Shown here piece by piece: positions 61,239 through 64,000 of a DNA stretch of 64,000 bases. Position 1 is the first letter of the stretch, and every line of letters starts with the position of its first letter. The notes under the pieces were generated by a model that was not told the origin of the DNA, made no database searches, and worked only from the letters and a program-made list of their open reading frames with translations. The DNA lies in contig NZ_LN831026.1 in assembly GCF_001457455.1 (NCBI RefSeq), positions 1,922,001-1,986,000 on the forward strand, written 5' to 3'. Origin of the DNA: Corynebacterium diphtheriae (GTDB lineage: Bacteria; Actinomycetota; Actinomycetes; Mycobacteriales; Mycobacteriaceae). Both the position numbers and the translations under genes were made by a program.

Positions 61239-62630
61239 ATGGCTAAAAAAGCACGTAGCTCGCATATATGCTCCGAATGCGGATATACCTCACCGAAATG
61301 GTTGGGGCGCTGCCCAGACTGTGGCGCATGGGGAACTTTCCAAGAACATCAGGTGACAACGAGCTCTACGGCACCAAGCGTGGGCGCCAAACCTATTGGA
61401 CTTACCCCCACTAGCCCCGCTCAGTCGATAACGCGTATCGACGCCACCCGTTCCAGCACGCAATCCACCGGTATTGGGGAGCTTGACCGTGTATTAGGCT
61501 CCGGCATAGTCCCAGGCTCTGTCGTCTTACTCGCTGGCGAGCCAGGCGTGGGCAAATCCACCCTGCTGCTTGAGGTCGCCAGCAAGTGGGCTCAGCAGAA
61601 ACAAGGCGCCGGCAACCGCACAGCGCTGTATATCACTGCCGAAGAATCTGCGGGGCAAGTTCGTATGCGTGCTGAGCGCACAGGAGCATTACAGGATTCT
61701 TTGTATTTAGCGGCGGAATCCAATCTGGACATCGTGTTTGGCCATGTAGAACAGATCAAACCAAGCCTGCTGATCATCGACTCCGTTCAAACCATGCAGG
61801 CAAGTGGTGTGGAAGGTGTCGCAGGCGGCGTGGCGCAATCGCGTGCCGTTACAGCGGCAATCACCAGCCTTGCCAAAACCACGGGGATTCCCTGTCTGTT
61901 GGTAGGTCACGTGACTAAAGACGGCAACGTGGCAGGGCCGCGCGTACTAGAGCACCTAGTCGATGTCGTTCTTAACTTTGAGGGTGACCGCCACTCCAGC
62001 CTGCGTATGCTCCGCGGCATTAAGAACCGTTTTGGCGCAACCGATGAGGTCGGCTGCTTTGAGCAGCATTCTGATGGCATACGCGAAGTTCCAGACCCCT
62101 CTGGGCTTTTCCTCTCCCATCATGGCAGCACACCAGATGGCACAGCAGTAACTGTAGCCATGGATGGCGTTCGTCCCATCGTCGCGGAGGTACAAGCCCT
62201 TGTGGTTCCCACGGAGGCAAAAAATCCTCGGCGTGCTGTCACAGGCCTTGATCCCACGCGCGTTCCCATGGTCTTAGCGGTTTTAGCCGCACGCGCTGGT
62301 AAGCGCACCCATAGCAGCGAGGTTTACGTTGCCACTGTTGGCGGTATGAAGGTGGGAGAACCTGCCACCGACTTGGCTATTGCGCTCGCCACAGCCAGTG
62401 CCCTGAATAAGAAGGCCATTGCAGAAAAAACTGTGGTTCTTGGCGAGGTAGGTCTAGCTGGCGAGATCCGTCGAGTGCCTAATATCCAGCGCCGGCTCAT
62501 GGAGGCCCAACGGCTGGGCTATAAGCGCGCTATTATCCCTGTGTCTGACCCCAGTGAGACAAAGGTTGCCGGAATTAAGGTGATACAAGTAAGCGACATC
62601 CGAGAAGCTCTGGATGTCGCTGTGGGATAG
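61239..62630 (+). CDS. radA: DNA repair protein RadA
   Basis: RecA-like ATPase that drives branch migration in recombination. The N-terminal zinc finger has Cys11, Cys14, Cys25 and Cys28 (ICSECGY ... RCPDCGAWG). Walker A is GEPGVGKST, the RadA-specific motif is KNRFGATDEVGCF, and the C-terminal Lon-like domain follows (VGEPATDLAIALATASALNKK). At 463 residues it is complete. ATG 61239 is clear. In mycobacteria disA follows radA; here the next gene is convergent and no disA is present. Confidence 0.96.
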   Translation: MAKKARSSHICSECGYTSPKWLGRCPDCGAWGTFQEHQVTTSSTAPSVGAKPIGLTPTSPAQSITRIDATRSSTQSTGIGELDRVLGSGIVPGSVVLLAGEPGVGKSTLLLEVASKWAQQKQGAGNRTALYITAEESAGQVRMRAERTGALQDSLYLAAESNLDIVFGHVEQIKPSLLIIDSVQTMQASGVEGVAGGVAQSRAVTAAITSLAKTTGIPCLLVGHVTKDGNVAGPRVLEHLVDVVLNFEGDRHSSLRMLRGIKNRFGATDEVGCFEQHSDGIREVPDPSGLFLSHHGSTPDGTAVTVAMDGVRPIVAEVQALVVPTEAKNPRRAVTGLDPTRVPMVLAVLAARAGKRTHSSEVYVATVGGMKVGEPATDLAIALATASALNKKAIAEKTVVLGEVGLAGEIRRVPNIQRRLMEAQRLGYKRAIIPVSDPSETKVAGIKVIQVSDIREALDVAVG

Positions 62631-62657
62631 CACGCCTAGGCCTAGAATCAGCCGCGT

Positions 62658-63374
62658 TTAACTTGCAATATTAAAGGTGTAAGCGGGCGAGGGCTTAGAA
62701 CCCACCACTGCGTGGAGGAAGTAGCCGCCAGCTTCTACTTTGGGTCGGTTCTGGCACTGTTTGGGTGCGCTCTTGGTACGTGCCCACACAGCCTCGTAGC
62801 TGAGTGTTTCGCCTGGTTTGATAGTCACTTTGCCTTTGTCCATGGGCTGGTTGCAGTCAATGTCGGACCAAATGCGTTGGTTGGTTGCTAGACCGTATAC
62901 CTCGAAGCGGATCACGTTTTCGTCAAGGTCGATCGCACAATCGGCCTTGGTGGGGTTTTTCACCGTCATATAGAAGGTGGGTTTTGCGCCCTTGACGTAA
63001 TTGGGGTTGTTGGTGCTCGCGGTGACCTCTAGGTCATCGAGCGTGCAGGAGGTTTTCTCCGAGGCTTTGGCAGTTGTGCTTGCCGACGGCTCCTGGGAGG
63101 CGCTTTCAGAGGCAGACTCGCTTGCAGAAGAACTCGACGTCGATTGTGACGATGCAGCAGAGGAGGTTTTTTCCCCAGTCACCGAGGATGCTGTGGTGTC
63201 AACCGCCGGTGCGGTTTCAGGCTGTGCCTGATCCGATTTGTTGCCAAGAGCAGACAACAACCAGATCACTAGGAACACGACTACTAGTAATGCCACCACC
63301 GCTGCGGCGCGGCGACGTTTGTAATAGACCTCGGGGAGCCTACCAGTGTGCTGATTCTCATTACGTCGATCCAC
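62658..63374 (-). CDS. Membrane-anchored extracytoplasmic protein (Rv3587c-like)
   Basis: A 238-residue protein. A short basic cytoplasmic tail (YYKRRRAAA) precedes one membrane helix (VVALLVVVFLVIWLLSAL), then a Ser/Ala/Glu-rich linker of about 60 residues and a C-terminal beta domain (LEVTASTNNPNYVKGAKPTFYMTVKNPTKADCAIDLDENVIRFEVYG) with Cys residues. This layout and its position between radA and a carbonic anhydrase match the M. tuberculosis Rv3587c family. Function unknown. Confidence 0.75.
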   Translation of the reverse strand: MDRRNENQHTGRLPEVYYKRRRAAAVVALLVVVFLVIWLLSALGNKSDQAQPETAPAVDTTASSVTGEKTSSAASSQSTSSSSASESASESASQEPSASTTAKASEKTSCTLDDLEVTASTNNPNYVKGAKPTFYMTVKNPTKADCAIDLDENVIRFEVYGLATNQRIWSDIDCNQPMDKGKVTIKPGETLSYEAVWARTKSAPKQCQNRPKVEAGGYFLHAVVGSKPSPAYTFNIAS

Positions 63375-63443
63375 GTCTTTCAGCCTAAAGGTTTCCGGAC
63401 GCAGATTGCGCCAAGGCAGGGGGTGTGTCTTGTTCCTAGGTGA

Positions 63444-64000
63444 TTAAAAACCGCAGGTTTTGATGGTTTCTACAGCGCCATCGGACAAGCGGTAGCGTGC
63501 TGCGATCAGTGCGGTCTGGCCATTTTCTACAGCCTCGGTGATTGCAGGCGAGGTCTGCATGATGCGATTCACCATCGCTGCGGCGTGGTGGCGCTCAAAA
63601 TCATCGGGAGTGTCATGGCCTTCGAACTTTGCTTCCAAGATGGAAGGGGTGATCTGCTCGACAAGGGTGCGCTGGTGGCCGGTGGGTACTTCTGCACCTT
63701 CGAGCACAGCTACGGTTGCTGCCACCGCACCGCAGGATTCGTGGCCTAGAACAACCACAACTTCCACACCGAGCCCTAGGACCGCGAACTCGATGGATGC
63801 AAGAACACCGGAATCGATTACTTCGCCTGCGGTACGTACCACGAAGATGTCACCGAATCCGGAATCGAACAGCAACTCTGCGGGTACTCGGGAGTCGCCA
63901 CAGGTAAATACGCAGGCGCGAGGAGCTTGGCCTTTGGTCAGTTCTTCTCGTCGGGCGGCATCTTGGTTGGGACGCAATGGTTCCCCGCGCACAAAACGAC
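63444..64000 (-). CDS. Beta-carbonic anhydrase, cut by window end
   Basis: Zinc enzyme interconverting CO2 and bicarbonate. The beta-class ligands and dyad are seen: Cys and Asp-Arg in TCGDSRVPAE, then His and Cys in GHESCGAV. The C-terminus YRLSDGAVETI is typical. The frame continues upstream through the window edge (RFVRGEPLRPNQD), so the true start is outside; an apparent GTG at 63992 is not the start. In M. tuberculosis canB occupies this position. Confidence 0.93.
   Translation of the reverse strand, partial: RFVRGEPLRPNQDAARREELTKGQAPRACVFTCGDSRVPAELLFDSGFGDIFVVRTAGEVIDSGVLASIEFAVLGLGVEVVVVLGHESCGAVAATVAVLEGAEVPTGHQRTLVEQITPSILEAKFEGHDTPDDFERHHAAAMVNRIMQTSPAITEAVENGQTALIAARYRLSDGAVETIKTCGF

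Overview
The window looks like a chromosomal segment of a Corynebacterium, most likely the C. diphtheriae group. This is inferred from a mycothiol gene (mshD), a ThrE exporter of the corynebacterial type, OtsA/OtsB, an IpsA-type LacI regulator, a CgmR/CgmA-type resistance pair and moderate GC. It is also inferred from gene order. Two blocks match the order I recall in Mycobacterium tuberculosis: dusB-phoU-mshD...pabC-ygfZ-DUF3073-purM-purF, and rlmB-cysS-ispF-ispD-carD-lpqE-radA-canB. No database search was possible; names rest on motifs and synteny.

Layout. 1-1.4 kb: a broken IS3-family element. 1.4-1.6 kb: tRNA-Lys. 2.0-7.7 kb: a short leader ORF followed by cydABDC (cytochrome bd oxidase and its CydDC assembly exporter). 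7.7-9.3 kb: succinyl-CoA:acetate CoA-transferase. 9.6-11.5 kb: dusB and phoU. 12.3-22.6 kb: mshD, envelope and lipid genes, a nitrobindin-like protein, pabC, ygfZ, purM, purF, an SCP-like protein and a PAQR membrane protein. 22.8-24.3 kb: nrdI-nrdF, where NrdF carries the Q/S/K substitutions of metal-free class Ie ribonucleotide reductase. 24.3-26.0 kb: a remnant region and a nested non-autonomous ISL3-type element with a perfect 8-bp target duplication. 26.0-35.8 kb: gpx, an oligopeptidase, a 34-residue amphipathic peptide gene, purC, purB, an aminotransferase, ktrAB and purD. 35.9-42.4 kb: HIT protein, hydrolase, a PhoSR-type two-component system, a PspC protein and an MFS/TetR pair. 42.5-44.9 kb: a nucleobase permease fused to a degenerate OHCU-decarboxylase domain, followed by a second ISL3-type mini-element. 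44.9-54.4 kb: pyruvate:quinone oxidoreductase, two ThrE-family exporters around tRNA-Thr, otsA-lipoprotein-otsB and ipsA. 54.4-64 kb: rlmB, cysS, ispF, ispD, carD, lpqE, a surface protein, radA, a membrane-anchored protein and a beta-carbonic anhydrase cut by the window end.

Themes. Purine synthesis (purC, purB, purD, purM, purF) is spread over several loci. CydABDC, Pqo and the CoA-transferase form a respiratory and overflow-metabolism set. OtsAB and MshD serve trehalose and mycothiol synthesis. The most distinctive features are the metal-ligand-less NrdF, the permease/UraD pseudoenzyme fusion, and a 54-bp palindromic repeat family (five copies), three of which ride in ISL3-type mini-elements that landed in intrinsic terminators.
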